Below are positions 1-10,449 of a stretch of 64,000 nt of DNA, one piece after another. Both the position numbers and the translations under genes were made by a program. Origin of the DNA: Aphanomyces cochlioides (lineage: Eukaryota > Oomycota > Saprolegniomycetes > Saprolegniales > Verrucalvaceae); NCBI GenBank assembly GCA_019828595.1, contig JAHQRK010000040.1, positions 62,001 through 126,000 of the forward strand. Direction: 5' to 3'. The stretch's first letter is position 1. The number at the start of each line of letters is the position of its first letter. The notes beneath the pieces are model-generated. The model worked only from the letters and a program-made list of their open reading frames with translations. It did no database searches and had not been told where the DNA came from.

Positions 1-3000
1 GACAACACTACTCTAGAATGGAATGATGGTATATTTACTCACTTACTGCGCCAAGTACTAAACAATGTGCGCGGAGAGAGTGAAAAACGTCATTGGATCA
101 TTTTCGATGGTGATGTCGATCCAGAATGGGCAGAAAATCTCAACTCCGTTCTTGATGATAACAGATTGCTCACTTTGCCATCTGGAGAGCGTTTGGAGAT
201 TCCCTCCAATGTATGGATTATGATGGAAACTGAAACATTGAAGTATGCAACATTGGCCACCGTTAGTCGCTGTGGTATGGTCTGGTTTGCACAGGATACC
301 TTGGATACGGCTCATCTAATGCAACATTTCTTGCTAAAGACCGCTCATGACAGTTCCCTCCGTTCATTCTTTTCGATGCAAGACGACGAATGGGCTCAAT
401 TTCAAATCGCGCAAAAGAAATATATTGATTTATTAGAGCAACTATTTTCATCATCCTTGCTTGTGACAAGCTGCTTAGACTTTGCCCTAAGTCAAAGCCA
501 TATTATGGAAGTTGACCGTTTACGCCTATTAATGTCGATGTTCTCGTTGCTTTCAAAAGGTCTGGTGCATATTGCCGAATACAATGAATCACATAGCGAT
601 TTCCCAATGACTGAGCAACATCTCGAAGCATTTACTCCGAAATGGCTCATCTTCAGTATGCTTTGGGGATTTGGCGGTTCATTGGACAACCCACGTCGAG
701 TTAAGTTAGCGGAATACCTGACCAGCCTCAACACTATCATATCCCTTCCAACCCTCAGTCAAGATTCGTCAAGCTTATTGGATTTTGAGGTTCAAATCAA
801 AGATGGTGAATGGAAACCATGGGCATATTCTGTCCCCCCGTTAGAACTCGAAAGTCATCGAGTCTTATCGACTGATGTGGTTGTGACAACAGTAGATACA
901 ATTCGACACGTCGAAGTACTTCGTGGATGGCTTCACCAGCATAAACCTTTAATTTTGTGTGGTCCCCCTGGTAGTGGTAAAACTATGACGCTTACATCGA
1001 CGTTGAATTCGCTTCCTGAATTCGAGCTTGCTAGTTTGAACTTCTCCTCAGGAACAACCCCAGGATTGATTCTGAAGACTTTTGCTCAATACTGTGTATA
1101 CAAGAAAACACCGCATGGAACTTTATTAACTCCAAACGCACCAGGAAAGTGGTTGGTCGTATTTTGTGATGAAATCAACTTGCCACAAGCCGATAAGTAT
1201 GGAACTCAGCGAGTCGTAACATTTCTTCGACAATTGGTTGAACAAGGAGGTTTTTGGAAGGACAAACTTTGGGTTCAACTAGAACGTATCCAATTTGTTG
1301 GGGCATGTAATCCGCCCACGGATCCCGGTCGAGTACCTTTGTCGTCTCGTTTTTTGCGACATGCTCCAGTACTGTTTGTTGATTTCCCAGCATTCAGTTC
1401 GCTCAAGCAGATTTACGGATCATTTAACCGTGCGTTGCTGAAACTGACTCCATCTTTGAAGTCGTACCATCAACCTCTGACAGACTCAATGGTGGAAGTG
1501 TATCATAAAAATCAAACCAGGTTCACCGCGGAAATGCAACCACATTACATCTACAGTCCTCGCGAATTGTCCCGCTGGATGCGCGCGATGTATGAAGCAA
1601 TCGAACCTCTGGAGTTTGAAATCGACATTGAAAATTTGATAAAACTTCTCTTCCACGAAAGCTTGCGTTTGTTCATGGATCGATTGGTGACTCCTGAAGA
1701 AAGAGAATGGTGTTTGAAAAATTCCAAACAAATTATTCGTAATCATTTCCCTATGGCAGCAAGTGCCTTGGAAACAACTCAGCCGATTTTGTTCAGTACC
1801 TGGTTGAGTAAAAATTATGTTCAAGCTACCACGGAAGAGTTGAGGAAACACATTGAAGCTCGATTGAAGGTGTTTTATGAAGAAGAATTAAATGTGCCAC
1901 TCGTGGTATTCGATTCGGTCATTGATCATGTTTTGCGGATTGACCGTGTGCTGAGACAGCCTTTGGGTCATTTACTGCTTGTGGGAGAAAGTGGCACTGG
2001 TAAGACTGTATTATCTCGCTTCGTGAGCTGGATGAATGGAATGTCAGTCTTTCAAATCAAATTGACCACAAACTACAACCTAAATAATTTTGACGACGAT
2101 TTGAGGGTGGTACTAAAGCGTTGCGGCTGTGAAGGCGAGAAGATTTGTTTTATATTTGATGAGTCAAACGTCCTTGACGCTGCTTTCTTGGAACGCATGA
2201 ACGCTTTATTAGCATCGGGTGAAGTTCCTGGTCTTTTTGAAGACGAAGAACATGTGTCTCTCATGCATGCTTGTCGTGAGGCTATTCGACGGGATAACAT
2301 CACAATCGAAAATACAGACGATGAATTGTTCAAGTACTTTACCCGACAAGTACAGCGCAATTTGCACGTCGTTTTTACGATGAATCCTGCCTCTGGTGAC
2401 TTCCAGAGTCGATCCAAAACGTCTCCTGCATTATTCAATCGATGTGTCGTGGATTGGTTTGGAACCTGGTCAGATCATGCTTTAGCCCAAGTAGCACATG
2501 AATTTACTACACCTCTGGATTTGGGACACCAAGAAATTTATCAGATGCAGCCAGAAGCACAAAAAATTGCAGATTATTTGGGTTTGGAATATTCCTTCCA
2601 CGGTGCTATTGTTGGCAGCGTCGTTAAATTTCATCACGCAGTCCTGGAAATTATGCAAAGGCTTGCAAAGAGACAAGCTAAATACAATCATATTTCCCCT
2701 CGTGATTATTTGGAATTTATTCGCCATTTTGTGGGTCTGTACAACAAAAAGCGAAGTCAGCTCGAGGATCAACAATTGCACTTGAATGTTGGTGTGGACA
2801 AATTAGTCGCAACACACAATCAAGTGGCAGAGCTTCAAGCTCAACTTAGCGCAAAGGAGCGCGAATTGCAGAAAAAGGACATTGAAGCGAATGAGAAGCT
2901 TCAATTAATGGTTGTTGAGCAAAACGAAGCTCAACTGAAAAAGAAAGAAACCGAAGTATTAGCTGCAGATCTAGCCAAGCAAGACGAGGAAATTAGCAAG

Positions 3001-6000
3001 CGCAAACTCGTCGTAGAAAACGATCTCTCACAGGCCGAACCAGCCCTTCTGGAAGCTCAATCTTCAGTTAATTCCATTCGCAAATCTCAGTTGGATGAAA
3101 TCCGTGCGCTAGCCCGACCTCCGAATGCCGTACGGTTGACGTTGGAAGCCGTTGCTATCATGTTAGGAGAGAGCAGCTTGGATTGGGCCGATCTTCGCAA
3201 GTTTATCCGAAAAGATGACTTCATTGCCTCTGTTGTGAATTTTGACTCGGAAAAGCTCACGGCAAAACAGCGTGCTACAATTCAAAAGGACTATATCAGT
3301 AAGACTGATGAATTCGATTACGAAAAAGTGAACCGCGCATCGAAAGCATGTGGTCCTTTGTTTAAGTGGGTCGTTTCTCAATTGAACTACACTGAAATCT
3401 TACACAAGATCCAACCACTACGCAACGAAGTCAAAGCATTGGAAGAGCAAAGTTCCGGTCTTCGACAAGAGTATACTACTGCTAATGAAACGATTCAACT
3501 TTTGGAGCAGCGAATTCAAAACTATAAACTCGAGTACGCTGCCCTCATTAGTGAAGCGCAATTGATCAGCAGCGACATGGCAATGGTCAACAAAAAAGTT
3601 GAGCGTTCTGTCTCACTTCTCCAAAATCTTTTGGTTGAAAAAGAGCGTTGGGAAAAAGGATCCAAGGAATTTGAATCACAAATGGAAACTTTGGTCGGTG
3701 ACACTTTGCTCAGTGCTGGCTTTTTGACCTACTTAGGCTTTTTGGATCATCAACAACGTAAACTTTTGGTTGAAGATTGGCGTGATGTTTTGCATACAAT
3801 GCAAATCCCGAGCACGGGGGCATTGAGCTTTGTGGACTATTTATCACAGCCTTCGGAACGTCTTGAATGGAGTGCAAGTGAACTTCCATCTGACTCATTG
3901 TGTGTTGAGAACGCCATCATTCTCTGTCGCTTCTACAGATTCCCTCTGATTGTTGATCCTTCTGGTCAAGCCGCTCGATTTATGCTCAACTACTTCAATT
4001 CAAAAACAACGAAGATCACACAGACTTCTTTTCTGGATAGCTCTTTTATGAAGATTCTGGCAAGTGCAATTCGTTTTGGAACTGCTTTGCTTGTTCATGA
4101 TGTTGAGAACATTGACCCGATCTTGAATCCAGTTTTGAATCGTGAACTTTATAAAACGGGTGGTCGAGTCCTCATTCGTTTGGCAGGCGAAGAAATCGAT
4201 TACTCACCTGATTTCCGTCTGTTCCTCATTACACGGGACCCATCATGTCGATTTTCTCCAGATATTTGTTCTCGAGTGACTTTTGTCAATTTTACTGTCA
4301 CGCCTAGCTCACTGGAAAGCCAAAGTTTGGCGTTGTTACTCAAGAGCGAAGAACCTGAAACTGATGCTAAACGTTCTTCGCTGTTGAAACTCCAAGGCGA
4401 ATATTATGCTAAGCTACGCGAATTGGAAGACGCTTTATTGCAACAAATCAATGGTGTTCAAGGCAATATTCTGGATGACGATAGCGTCATTTTGGCTCTT
4501 GAAAGCATGAAAGCCGAAGCGGCTGATATCACGCAGCATGTCCAAGACACTCAAGCCATCATGGAAACCATTGAGCAAGCTACCTTGCGTTTTCAACCCC
4601 TCGCACGCGCTTGCACACAGCTCTTCTTTACTTTGGAAAACCTCGGTCAAGTGCACTTTTTGTACCAATATTCGCTCACTTTCTTTCTCCAAGTATTAAC
4701 CAAAGTTCTAAACTCATCCACACCAGAGAGTCAGAAACAAAACCGTCTCGAGTTTTTGTCACGAAGCCTGTTCTACCAAATTGCCCGGCGGGTGTCAAAA
4801 GGCTTGTTACAAGAAGATAAGCTCATGTTTGCGCTTCGGCTGTCACAAGTCTTCTCAGAATTGACTGGAAAAGAAGTACCAAGCCAGTCCGAAATGGACG
4901 TATTCTTTGGTCAATTAGGCACAACAAAGGCGGCTCTTCCGTCTTTGGCAGTGCCAGTTGAAACACGTGACAAACTGGCTCGTCTTATTAGTACTCCGAC
5001 ATTTTCACATCTTCTTTCTCATGTAGAGCAACGTCCTGACGAATGGGTCACCTTTTTGACCCATGTTATCCCTGAACAGCATTTACCCGGTGGTTGGGAT
5101 AGTGATGGTGTCACCTCTGCTTTCCGTACCATGACTTTGATATCCACACTTCGCCCAGATCGCTTGCCATTTGTGGCAGCAGCCTATATTGACGGAGTGT
5201 TTGGTGCTGATTTCTCTTGGCGAGGTGATGTCGAGTTTCGTAAGCAGGTTGAGCAAGAGACTGACAGCTCGCGAGGAATTTTACTTTGCTCCAAGACCGG
5301 CTTCGACGCAAGTTCTCGAGTCGATGAATTGGCTCCCGCCATGCAAAAGAAATTGGCATCAGTTGCAATGGGTTCTGCAGAAGGCTTTGACACGGCAGAA
5401 AAAGCTCTTAACACGGCCATCAAGCAAGGCACATGGCTCTTGCTGCGCAACGTTCACTTGTGTCCAAATTGGCTCCTTACTGTTGAGAAAAAATTGTACA
5501 GCGTACGCGACACATGCCATAAAGACTTTCGATTGTTCTTGACAAGTGAGATCCATCCTAAACTGCCCATCAATTTGCTTCGTATGTGCGACATCTACGT
5601 ATTTGAGCCCCCAAATGGGGTCAAAGCTAGTATGCTGCGCTCTCTTGAAGATATTTCGAGCGATCGCATCAACAGAGGCCCAACTGAGCGTGGTCGTCTC
5701 TTTTTACTTCTCGCCTGGTTCCACGCGATCGTGCAAGAGAGATTGCGCTATGCACCAATTGGTTGGTCAAAGGCGTATGAGTTCGCCCAAAGCGATTTCA
5801 AGGGAGCATGCGATGTATTGGATCATTGGGTCGACAGCATTGGCAAAGGTCGTGCTCATATTTCTCCCGACTCGATTCCATGGACAGCGATCAAAGTGAT
5901 ACTGAAAGAATCGATTTACGGTGGCCGTGTGGATAACATATACGATCAACAGTTGATGGACACGCTCCTTGACAAAGTGTTCCATGCTGATAGTTTTGCC

Positions 6001-7077
6001 AACGACTTCAAACTCGTCGAAAGTGCTGATGAACAAGTGACGATTACATCAGGAAAGACCAAAGAGCAATTTCTTGACTGGATTCACACCCTTCCAAATG
6101 CTAACTCGCCACTCTGGCTTGGACTCCCCACGTCAGTAGAAACCATGCTTGTCATCCAGCAAGGTTTGCGAACCTTGCGCAATCTTCAGCAAATCCAAGA
6201 TGGCCTCGATGTTGCTGGTGATGGCACAGACAACGATGTTGCGATGACATTTGGAAGTGCCTCTGGCGATACAAGACCTCAGTGGATTCAAACTGTGCAT
6301 CGCAAAGTTCAAACTTGGTTGACGAGCTTGTTGCCATCTGATGCGATTAAGACACAAGACGATGGCAAAGCCTTTGACAGTCCCATCTACCGTTGTTTGC
6401 ATCGTGAGATCCATTTGGCAAACAATTTACTTTCGAGGATTGTTACGTTGCTTCGAGACGTCCAAGCCGTATGTGAAAACTCTTTGAAACCAACTCAAGC
6501 GGTTCGTGAAGCCATGCGTTGTTTGTACCAAGATGCCATTCCATCTGACTGGCTCCATGTCTACTCGGTGCCGAAAGATATGACACTTCAAGCGTGGCTC
6601 GAAGATTTTGCTCAACGGGTTGCACAACTGAGACATATGTCTAGTTTGCCACTTCAAAGTGTGCTTGCAGAAGGCGTGTGGATGGGTGGATTCTTTTCCC
6701 CTGAGGCCTTCTTGACCGCTACTCGTCAAGTCATGTCTGCCGAGCTTGCTTGCTCTTTGGACGAGCTCGAACTTGTGATTTCTATTGAGAAGGCGCATCC
6801 TAGTAGCTTTGCTGTCCGTGGGCTCCACCTGCAAGGCATGGCATGGACTGTCGCCAGTGGATTTACCGTCACAGACGTCTTGGAAACGCCTCTTGCGACT
6901 TGTTATCTCTCGTGGCAAAAAGACTCGGCGATTTCTCGCAAGCTCCCTGTCTATTTGGATGCTCAACGTCTTGTCATTCTGTTCGAAATGGCGATCCCCA
7001 TCGAATACGCTAACAACGCTGGCGATCATGTTTGGACTGAGCGCGCTGTTGCATTTACTGCATGGAAGAAGCAATAA
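1..7077 (+). CDS. Cytoplasmic dynein heavy chain, C-terminal half (5' truncated by window edge)
   Basis: Motor subunit of cytoplasmic dynein, which hydrolyses ATP to walk toward microtubule minus ends. The frame is open from base 1 without a stop, so the tail and AAA1 lie off the window. About 2358 residues are seen, against roughly 4600 for the family. The fragment opens in AAA2 (FDGDVDPEWAENLNSVLDDN). The AAA3 P-loop GPPGSGKT is near residue 321 and its Walker B VVFCDEI near 385. The AAA4 P-loop GESGTGKT is near 662. A charged coiled-coil stalk runs from about 930 to 1290 around the microtubule-binding tip, followed by AAA5, AAA6 and the C-terminal domain with GVWMGGFFSPEAFLTATRQ. No intron is seen in 7 kb. 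The sequence resembles cytoplasmic dynein 1 more than axonemal forms (inference). It converges on the next gene with 54 nt between stops. Confidence 0.95.
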   Translation, partial: DNTTLEWNDGIFTHLLRQVLNNVRGESEKRHWIIFDGDVDPEWAENLNSVLDDNRLLTLPSGERLEIPSNVWIMMETETLKYATLATVSRCGMVWFAQDTLDTAHLMQHFLLKTAHDSSLRSFFSMQDDEWAQFQIAQKKYIDLLEQLFSSSLLVTSCLDFALSQSHIMEVDRLRLLMSMFSLLSKGLVHIAEYNESHSDFPMTEQHLEAFTPKWLIFSMLWGFGGSLDNPRRVKLAEYLTSLNTIISLPTLSQDSSSLLDFEVQIKDGEWKPWAYSVPPLELESHRVLSTDVVVTTVDTIRHVEVLRGWLHQHKPLILCGPPGSGKTMTLTSTLNSLPEFELASLNFSSGTTPGLILKTFAQYCVYKKTPHGTLLTPNAPGKWLVVFCDEINLPQADKYGTQRVVTFLRQLVEQGGFWKDKLWVQLERIQFVGACNPPTDPGRVPLSSRFLRHAPVLFVDFPAFSSLKQIYGSFNRALLKLTPSLKSYHQPLTDSMVEVYHKNQTRFTAEMQPHYIYSPRELSRWMRAMYEAIEPLEFEIDIENLIKLLFHESLRLFMDRLVTPEEREWCLKNSKQIIRNHFPMAASALETTQPILFSTWLSKNYVQATTEELRKHIEARLKVFYEEELNVPLVVFDSVIDHVLRIDRVLRQPLGHLLLVGESGTGKTVLSRFVSWMNGMSVFQIKLTTNYNLNNFDDDLRVVLKRCGCEGEKICFIFDESNVLDAAFLERMNALLASGEVPGLFEDEEHVSLMHACREAIRRDNITIENTDDELFKYFTRQVQRNLHVVFTMNPASGDFQSRSKTSPALFNRCVVDWFGTWSDHALAQVAHEFTTPLDLGHQEIYQMQPEAQKIADYLGLEYSFHGAIVGSVVKFHHAVLEIMQRLAKRQAKYNHISPRDYLEFIRHFVGLYNKKRSQLEDQQLHLNVGVDKLVATHNQVAELQAQLSAKERELQKKDIEANEKLQLMVVEQNEAQLKKKETEVLAADLAKQDEEISKRKLVVENDLSQAEPALLEAQSSVNSIRKSQLDEIRALARPPNAVRLTLEAVAIMLGESSLDWADLRKFIRKDDFIASVVNFDSEKLTAKQRATIQKDYISKTDEFDYEKVNRASKACGPLFKWVVSQLNYTEILHKIQPLRNEVKALEEQSSGLRQEYTTANETIQLLEQRIQNYKLEYAALISEAQLISSDMAMVNKKVERSVSLLQNLLVEKERWEKGSKEFESQMETLVGDTLLSAGFLTYLGFLDHQQRKLLVEDWRDVLHTMQIPSTGALSFVDYLSQPSERLEWSASELPSDSLCVENAIILCRFYRFPLIVDPSGQAARFMLNYFNSKTTKITQTSFLDSSFMKILASAIRFGTALLVHDVENIDPILNPVLNRELYKTGGRVLIRLAGEEIDYSPDFRLFLITRDPSCRFSPDICSRVTFVNFTVTPSSLESQSLALLLKSEEPETDAKRSSLLKLQGEYYAKLRELEDALLQQINGVQGNILDDDSVILALESMKAEAADITQHVQDTQAIMETIEQATLRFQPLARACTQLFFTLENLGQVHFLYQYSLTFFLQVLTKVLNSSTPESQKQNRLEFLSRSLFYQIARRVSKGLLQEDKLMFALRLSQVFSELTGKEVPSQSEMDVFFGQLGTTKAALPSLAVPVETRDKLARLISTPTFSHLLSHVEQRPDEWVTFLTHVIPEQHLPGGWDSDGVTSAFRTMTLISTLRPDRLPFVAAAYIDGVFGADFSWRGDVEFRKQVEQETDSSRGILLCSKTGFDASSRVDELAPAMQKKLASVAMGSAEGFDTAEKALNTAIKQGTWLLLRNVHLCPNWLLTVEKKLYSVRDTCHKDFRLFLTSEIHPKLPINLLRMCDIYVFEPPNGVKASMLRSLEDISSDRINRGPTERGRLFLLLAWFHAIVQERLRYAPIGWSKAYEFAQSDFKGACDVLDHWVDSIGKGRAHISPDSIPWTAIKVILKESIYGGRVDNIYDQQLMDTLLDKVFHADSFANDFKLVESADEQVTITSGKTKEQFLDWIHTLPNANSPLWLGLPTSVETMLVIQQGLRTLRNLQQIQDGLDVAGDGTDNDVAMTFGSASGDTRPQWIQTVHRKVQTWLTSLLPSDAIKTQDDGKAFDSPIYRCLHREIHLANNLLSRIVTLLRDVQAVCENSLKPTQAVREAMRCLYQDAIPSDWLHVYSVPKDMTLQAWLEDFAQRVAQLRHMSSLPLQSVLAEGVWMGGFFSPEAFLTATRQVMSAELACSLDELELVISIEKAHPSSFAVRGLHLQGMAWTVASGFTVTDVLETPLATCYLSWQKDSAISRKLPVYLDAQRLVILFEMAIPIEYANNAGDHVWTERAVAFTAWKKQ

Positions 7078-7131
7078 GCAAAAATACATTTCCCTTTATC
7101 ACATATACATACATATATACATCGATAAATC

Positions 7132-8607
7132 TTACTCTGCATCGTTATCCCCCGTCGCCTGTCGAGCGGCCAATGCATTGACTCGCATAGATTCCATTTC
7201 GTTGGTAGCATTGCGGATATAATCCTCACTCATTTCGGTCACAGGTGCGTATGCAAGACGGCCACTTTCTTGGAGTTGGCTCCACCGCTGAGAGATTGGC
7301 ACCATCAAGTCTTGGATGTCCCCACGGCAGAGCCCCCAACTGCCTCGCGCTATTTCACCTAGCAATTGCGCTCGTGTCCATTGCGCATCGCCCCAAAACA
7401 CTTGAAGATGCACAGGTTCTGTCTCGAGCAAAGCAATATTAACCGGCCGCACTTTGATGCCTTCGCCACTGCCAGCAACTCGGACCTCCCATCGTCCAGC
7501 CTTTTCATCAAAACGAAGAGCCATACCCAGTTGGCCGTTCAGGTCTGAACGAGATTGGAGACCGGTAAAGCGTACTCCGAGACCGGAACTGATGTCGCCG
7601 TGTTTCATGTACTGTCGTCGTTGATGGGCCAGTGCCAGTGCTTCGTGTAAGTCTTTTACGATTGTCCATCCACGTACTGGGCCACCACGAACAAGGCAAC
7701 AAGAAATTCGAAGAGTATCGCATGGTCCACCGTCAAAATGTTGGATGACCAGATCGTCCTTGATGTTTGCGTACTTGCCTTGAAGACGTTGCGTTGCACG
7801 GGCAACGGCAAGACTTGCAATTTCTAGACGTTCGGGCGATGTCAATAGACGAGAGATACATACAGCAGCAACATGGTCGTCACTGCAGTTCGGTGGACGT
7901 GTGGGGGCGAAATACAACGTAGCGGGGGCAGACAAAACTGACAATGCAGTGTCAATTAAATTTGGGTCAACTCCTTCCAGGGATCCTCGAGTAGTCAACA
8001 AGTAGCGCGCTCCATTAACGTCAAGTCCCAACTCGCCTTGAGTACTTTCACGCGCCATTTGTCGTCGGAGGGCCTCGAGTTTCTCGTTCGAATCAACAAC
8101 CATCTTGATGTTTCCAACATCTTGTTTCACGGATGTGATCAAGTAAACATTGCGATACCAGAAATCATAGCTGTCTGGCCCTCGTCGGCGTAATCGTGGA
8201 TCATATCGGTCGGCCAAAAGCATGTCCGAGAAGCCAGGACTTGCTGCAATGATCCGTCCTTCGTCAATCAGTGCCGCAATTTCTGGTCCTGTGAACGACT
8301 CCATTAATTCTGCTCGTGACGGTGGTGGGCATGTATATCTAGCAAGGCACACATTGCAAATGTGATGGCGCTTGTCGCTTGTGTAGAAGGCAGGATGCGT
8401 AGGTTGTGACACCAATACCATGCGTTGCCATCGTCGCAGACAGGCGAGATGGACGTATTTTTGTCCTAAACAAATTGCCACTCATGAGCTGATTATCGCG
8501 TCAAGAGCTCTACCTCCAGCACAATTACATGGAGAGATCAACTGTCCATCGCTCTCGTCTCCGAAGCAGTAGCGGCACAACAAGGACCCGTCGTCTTCTT
8601 CGCCCAT
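7132..8607 (-). CDS. RING-CH (RINGv) zinc-finger protein, probable E3 ubiquitin ligase
   Basis: Two exons (8514-8607, 7132-8465) are joined across a 48-nt intron (8466-8513). The splice falls inside the zinc finger and restores it: CRYC, then SPCNC, then AGG|QKYVHLAC, then CNVC. This gives the C4HC3 RINGv pattern with exactly seven residues between the fourth Cys and the His. RINGv domains of the MARCH family bind E2 enzymes. The remaining 400 residues lack a clear membrane segment and include a GLQSRSDLNGQLG stretch followed by GRWEV and VRPVNI, a module seen in many protist zinc-finger proteins (function unknown). The ATG at 8607 (MGEEDDGSLLCRYCF) places the finger at the N-terminus. The frame stays open upstream to 8865 and would add 86 residues with two hydrophobic stretches, so a longer membrane form cannot be excluded. 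Confidence 0.85.
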
Positions 8608-8865
8608 TCCGAGCGCACCCCGTCTCTTGACAGAAAATCCAACAAATGACAGAAATGCAAGTTGGATCGGCATCCAGATAAACATGAAATATCCGGATAA
8701 AGTGGCAAACTGGCAAACAAGGTTTTCTAGAAGCATAAGACTGAGCGCCACCAAAAGGTTTCTTTCACGGCTAAAATCTTCATCAATGGAGCATTTCTTG
8801 GATATAATGGGAGTATCATTTGGTGGTGAAGAATGGGCGTCGATGTGGCGTTGGTGCTGTTGCAC

Positions 8866-9375
8866 AATTGATTTTGCCTTGGCACAATCTGGAGCGCACA
8901 GAGCAGCTATTTAGAGGACCTTGCGAGAGTAAAAATGGGATGAAACCATAGCTGCATCTCCAAAACGATTAACCTTTCAAGATTGCCCCCTGTTGCTTTC
9001 AAGAAAGCCTCTATTGGCCTTCGAGTCTGTATAAATTCGACCAGCAATCGTGTCACCCGTGCACTTATTGCTACAATTGTCGAACAAGGATCGCTACAAC
9101 AGACATAAAAAACTTGAAGTAAACAAAATACTACTCCGCCTTTAAACTAGTTTTGCATTATACCAAGGCACACTTGGGCAAGCGTGGAACCTAACCCTGG
9201 TACATGGCATGGTTTAGGGGTTCAGGGGTTCAGGGTTGAAGTGTTTGGGGTTGAAGGGGTTATGTCCGGATTCATGGAAATTCGGATATTGTAACCGGTT
9301 CTTGCTATTTTCACACTGACAGTTCAGTGCAACCGCTGAGGATATTGTTGCGGCGGTGGACCGGCGGCAGCGGCA
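8866..9375. other. Intergenic region between divergent genes, with G-rich tract
   Basis: No gene is seen. This spacer separates the RING-CH gene (minus) from the EDR2-like gene (plus) and probably holds both promoters. A G-rich plus-strand tract at about 9212-9264 repeats a GGGGTTCAGGGTTGAAG-like unit. Confidence 0.5.
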
Positions 9376-10447
9376 ATGACGGCGTTTATAGAGCGATTGA
9401 TTGAGACATCGATTGTGTTCTTAGAAGGCCTGCTCTTGCCGTTGGAGGTGTTGCTGTTACTATTGTTCAAGTCGAAGCCGCTTGCCTGCACGATCGAGCA
9501 AACGGCGGTGCATCACTATAACAACGTACCTGTACAACCCCAGCCGATCGTGCACGCCAAGAGCGACTCTTGCCTTGCTCCATCGCGACCACTTCGCCGA
9601 ACAATGACTTGGGAAGAGAAGTATGCGCAAGTGTTTGAATCCAAGACCCGCAAGATGTGGAGCGAACCGCGTGGAGATGAAATTTTAGTCCGCGGACCCA
9701 AGTACATGACGGACCGGACAAAGATCCCAGCAGGCAAGAGTGTTGGAACACTTGTGCATGTTGCCGTATGGAACGCAACAAAAACAAGACCAGGACGACA
9801 GGATCATGTCGCTCAGGCTGACTCAACTCGAGCCAAGATCCTCGTGCGATTCTTTGCTGAAAACAAGCCAGACGACATTGTACTCGTGCTCAACTTCCAG
9901 GTGCTTAACTTGTTTCATCCATCGACCTCACGGACACCCGTAGGTTCCCGGTACACCCTTCGTACATGTCGTATGCTACTGGCTTCTCCCTGGTGGAGAA
10001 TTGACGTCACTGAATGTGTGGAAGCAATTCATCGCGGCCATCGACAGTCAAGACGTAACATGGTGCAATAATCGGTTCAAGCTCATTCCGGTCATCGTGG
10101 ACGGACCATGGCTTGTCAAGGCGACTGTGCCTCAAAAGCCTGCGTTGATCGGGAACAAACTTACGCAGCGATACTTTCGCGGCGCCAACTATGTCGAAAT
10201 TGACATGGACATTAATTCAAGTACGATTGCGGCCAATATTGTGGGCCTCTGCCGCGGGTAAGCAAGCGGATTCCATGAAGAGTCGTGTATCACAAAGTGA
10301 TTCTCCAGGTATTCCAAGCAACTCGTTGTGGATCTCCATTTAACATTACAAGGCGAAAAGGATGACGACGAATTGCCCGAGCGAATCTTGGGATCAGTCC
10401 AATTGTCGCATTTGGATTTTGCATGTAGCCAAGCTATCATGGATTAG
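9376..10447 (+). CDS. EDR2-like DUF1336 domain membrane protein
   Basis: Three exons (9376-9900, 9944-10257, 10309-10447) give 325 residues; the introns are 43 and 51 nt. The N-terminus has one hydrophobic segment (about residues 12-31, rich in Leu) that could anchor the protein. The rest matches the C-terminal domain of plant ENHANCED DISEASE RESISTANCE 2 (DUF1336). Landmarks are ILVRGPKYMTDRTKIPAG, VLNFQVPGTPFVHVVCYWL (across intron 1), NRFKLIPVIVDGPWLVK, YFRGANYVEIDMDI and ELPERILGSVQL. Plant relatives are lipid-binding negative regulators of cell death; the role here is not known. The usual PH and START domains are absent, so this is a short form. Its stop lies 2 nt from the stop of the convergent dehydrogenase gene. 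Confidence 0.88.
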
Positions 10448-10449
10448 CT

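Noticed and set aside
9212..9264. Interstitial telomere repeat
   Set aside because: Units are irregular (GGGGTTCA, GGGGTTGAA) and do not match the TTTAGGG repeat expected for the group.
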